From CAZGXM01 sp964529795 (GTDB lineage: Bacteria > Bacillota > JADQBR01): a stretch of 64,000 nt of DNA. How positions within the stretch are numbered: position 1 is the stretch's first letter; every line of letters begins with the position of its first letter. The position numbers were made by a program, and so were the translations under genes. The DNA is taken from assembly GCA_964529795.1 (NCBI GenBank), contig CAZGXM010000002.1, positions 1 through 64,000 of the forward strand, written 5' to 3'. This document shows, piece by piece, positions 61,703-64,000 of this stretch. The notes below the pieces were generated by a model. It was not told where the DNA came from, ran no database searches, and saw nothing but the letters and a program-made list of their open reading frames with translations.

Positions 61703-64000
61703 ATGATGGCTGTTAGTTTTATTTTGGGACGGGCCGGCAGCGGAAAAACACACCTGTGTTTGGAGGAAATTGGAAATGAGTTGCGCAAAGGTGTGGAAGG
61801 GCCGCCGCTTATTTTTCTGGTTCCCGAGCAGGCCACCTTTCAGATGGAACAGGAACTGGTGCGGACACCGGGATTGGAATGTATTACCCGTGCCCAGGTG
61901 CTCAGTTTCCGGCGCCTGGCGTGGCGGGTTTTCCAGCAGGCGGGGGGTATTGTGCGCCCGCATATTTCCGATATGGGCAAACGCATGGTCATCCGCTCGG
62001 CGCTGGCGGAGAATAAAGACCGGCTGAAGCTGTTTTCCCGGTTGGCCGGTGAATTCGGCTTTTGCCACAAGCTCGCCGCCTGTATTAGTGAGTGCAAACT
62101 TTATGATATATCAGCAGAAGATTTGTGGGAGCAGGCAGTTCGCCTGGAAAAGGAAAAAGGGCAGCAGTTGTTGGCTGCCAAGCTGCACGATTTGTCAGAG
62201 ATTTACCGGGGGCTGGAAAGCCGCCTCTTTGACCGGTATACGGACCCGGATGATTACATGCGGTTGGCGGCGGAAAAACTGCCGGAAGCTTATATTTCCC
62301 GAGGCGCGAAGGTATGGGTAGACGGTTTTTCCGGTTTCACCATTCCGGAATACCTGGTTTTGGAGCGGTTGTTTGCCGTGGCGGACGCAGTCAAAGTGGC
62401 TTTGTGTATGCCGGCGGCGGATGCTCACAAGCAGTTAAATGAGACCGATATATTTTTCCCCACTTGGAAAACTTTTCAGAAACTTATTGCTTTGGCTATG
62501 GAAAACGGTGTGGAAATAAAGGAAACAATTACTTTGGATACCCGGCGCTCGCGGTTTGTCAACCCCTGGCTGGGACACTTAGAAGCTGAGTTTACCCGCT
62601 GGCCGGGAAAGACGAAGGCCGGCAGGCCCAGGGGCATACGTTTGGTAAGTGCCGCCAACCGGCGGGCAGAGGTTGAGGCGGTGGCCCGGCAGATGATTGC
62701 CCTGGCCCGGGATAAAGGGTACCGCTGGCGGGACATGTCGCTCATGTGCCGGACGCTGGAACCATATTTGGATTTGGTCAGGACGGTCTTTAAAGATTAC
62801 AATATCCCCGTTTTTATTGACCAAAAACAGGGAGTAGCCCACCATCCCATGGTGGAATTGCTGCGTTCCGGTTTGGAGATTATTACTACTAATTGGGGAT
62901 ATGAAGCGGTGTTTCGCTGCCTGAAAACCGATTTAATGCCGTTGAGCAGGCGGGACGTGGATTTATTGGAAAATTATTGCCTGGCTTACGGTATCGAAGG
63001 CGGGCAGTGGACGGATGCTACTCCCTGGCATTATGCGGCGGATTTGGATTTGGAAAACCCCGCCGGGGAAGTTGCTTCCGAACGATATTTAGAAAAAGTA
63101 AATGAGTTGCGCAGCAGGGTGAAGTCATATTTTCTACCGTTGGAACATTTTGATAGACATGGAAAGTACCCGGTGGAGGCGATCAGTGACGCTGTTTACA
63201 AGTTTCTCACCGGGTTAAACGCAAGGGAAAAATTGGCCGGCTGGCGCTTGCAGGACGAACAGGAGGGTAATTTGACCAGGGCCCGGGAACATGAGCAGGT
63301 TTGGGAGCAAATAATGGAACTGCTGGACCAGATGGTGGAAATAATGGGGGAAGAAGAGCTTACGGTTAAGGAATACCTGAACATCCTCGAAGCAGGGTTG
63401 GAGCAGCTGCGCGTGGGGTTGATACCGCCGGGTCTGGACCAGGCCCTGGTAGGCAATATTGAACGGTCCCGTACCCCCCCCAATATCAAAGCGCTGTTTT
63501 TGCTGGGGATAAATGACGGTATTTTCCCCTTACAGAGAAGTGAGGAACAGATTTTTGGGGACGAGGAAAGGGAATATCTGGCAGCGGCAAACCTGGAACT
63601 CGCTCCTACCAGCAAAACACAGCTTATGGAAGAACAGTACCTTATCTATATCAGCCTCACCCGGGCCAGTGAGTATTTATGGCTCAGTTTCCCCCTGGCC
63701 GATGAGGAAGGAAAAGCGTTGAACCCCTCAAGTGTCATTAATAGGGTTCAAGGATTGTTTCCCGATTTGGAAACCGAATATATTGGTTTGGAACCGCAGG
63801 ATGACCACCAGGCCTGGGAATATATCGTTCCCGGTTGGAGCAGTTTGGGCTTGTTAATCAATAAACTGCGTGAAGCCAAGGACGGCAAGGAACTGGCACC
63901 GGTTTGGAGAGAATTGTATCAATTTTACCTACAACAGGATGAGACCAGCAGCCTGTTATTGAATTTGCTGGATTCGTTGAAATTTTCCGTGGCGGAGGAA
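61703..64000 (+). CDS. addB: ATP-dependent helicase/nuclease subunit B (AddB), partial at window end
   Basis: An open frame runs from ATG 61703 (or 61706), behind AGGAGCGG, to the end of the window, giving at least 766 codons. The N-terminus VSFILGRAGSGKTHLCLEEI holds the Walker A of AddB; RSRFVNPWLGHLE-type and FLLGINDGIFPL segments follow as in the family. With AddA it forms the recombination exonuclease that processes double-strand ends. The C-terminal nuclease domain with its Fe-S Cys ligands lies outside the window. Confidence 0.9.
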   Translation, partial: MMAVSFILGRAGSGKTHLCLEEIGNELRKGVEGPPLIFLVPEQATFQMEQELVRTPGLECITRAQVLSFRRLAWRVFQQAGGIVRPHISDMGKRMVIRSALAENKDRLKLFSRLAGEFGFCHKLAACISECKLYDISAEDLWEQAVRLEKEKGQQLLAAKLHDLSEIYRGLESRLFDRYTDPDDYMRLAAEKLPEAYISRGAKVWVDGFSGFTIPEYLVLERLFAVADAVKVALCMPAADAHKQLNETDIFFPTWKTFQKLIALAMENGVEIKETITLDTRRSRFVNPWLGHLEAEFTRWPGKTKAGRPRGIRLVSAANRRAEVEAVARQMIALARDKGYRWRDMSLMCRTLEPYLDLVRTVFKDYNIPVFIDQKQGVAHHPMVELLRSGLEIITTNWGYEAVFRCLKTDLMPLSRRDVDLLENYCLAYGIEGGQWTDATPWHYAADLDLENPAGEVASERYLEKVNELRSRVKSYFLPLEHFDRHGKYPVEAISDAVYKFLTGLNAREKLAGWRLQDEQEGNLTRAREHEQVWEQIMELLDQMVEIMGEEELTVKEYLNILEAGLEQLRVGLIPPGLDQALVGNIERSRTPPNIKALFLLGINDGIFPLQRSEEQIFGDEEREYLAAANLELAPTSKTQLMEEQYLIYISLTRASEYLWLSFPLADEEGKALNPSSVINRVQGLFPDLETEYIGLEPQDDHQAWEYIVPGWSSLGLLINKLREAKDGKELAPVWRELYQFYLQQDETSSLLLNLLDSLKFSVAEE

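Noticed and set aside
1..64000. CRISPR arrays, tRNA or rRNA genes
   Set aside because: No regularly spaced direct repeats, cloverleaf sequences or rRNA-like stretches were recognised while reading either strand.

Overview
The window looks like a chromosomal segment of an anaerobic, spore-former-type Firmicute of the Peptococcaceae / Desulfotomaculum-like clostridia. This is inferred from strong GGAGG ribosome binding sites with many GTG and TTG starts, a SAM-I riboswitch, a T-box leader and a TPP riboswitch, combined with anaerobic metabolism: ferredoxin-dependent 2-oxoacid oxidation, multiheme c-type cytochromes, tungstate uptake, an HgcAB-like pair and sigma-54-controlled acyl-CoA catabolism. 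No rRNA, tRNA or CRISPR array was seen.

Layout. 0.4-5.1 kb: four-gene operon (lipoate ligase-DUF116 fusion, FAD reductase, two radical SAM proteins) that fits the LipS1/LipS2 route of lipoate assembly, followed by a truncated beta-propeller gene. 5.8-12.1 kb: crotonase, DUF3298 protein, thioesterase, a divergent hgcAB (mercury methylation-type) pair and korAB. 12.2-13.0 kb: decayed larE and an IS1634-type remnant. 13.2-16.7 kb: tungsten-enzyme radical SAM maturase, arsR-acr3, phosphoesterase. 16.9-23.4 kb: SAM riboswitch with two sulfur-amino-acid PLP enzymes, glnA behind an attenuator, a QueG-like protein, and aroF behind a tyrosine-type T-box that carries a second antiterminator/terminator module. 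23.6-25.8 kb: IS1634-type fragment, acyl-CoA transferase, and a 3' scrap of a second tungsten maturase gene. 25.8-29.5 kb: GntR regulator, slipin and a 12-heme cytochrome, with one inverted-repeat operator shared by two promoters. 29.6-34.2 kb: Moco/tungsten-cofactor-type riboswitch candidate, tupABC, half-size TauE/SafE protein, and thiN-thiT under a TPP riboswitch on the minus strand.

34.3-58.4 kb is catabolic and largely sigma-54 controlled. A minus-strand operon encodes a two-subunit CoA transferase plus a B12 acyl-CoA mutase whose substrate-pocket residues match no characterised mutase. Its activator gene and a second activator gene are divergently transcribed. Downstream lie a CoA transferase, TRAP transporter, acyl-CoA ligase, GlcF, a GlcD-GlcE fusion and FabG behind a near-consensus -24/-12 promoter. 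A third -24/-12 promoter drives a phenylacetate-CoA ligase-like enzyme and a permease, next to the broken end of a sigma-54 activator gene. Remnants of ISAzo13- and IS630-type elements and decayed genes fill 53.8-55.3 and 58.5-59.2 kb. The window closes with a flavodoxin-fold reductase, a tetraheme NapC/NirT-type cytochrome, a nitrilase-family amidase and the start of addB.

Themes: carboxylic acids are imported, activated by CoA transfer or ligation and oxidised or rearranged; electrons flow through ferredoxin enzymes, flavoproteins and cytochromes; tungsten supply, lipoate, B12 and TPP serve the enzymes. All family calls are from reading sequence motifs by eye; no database search was run.
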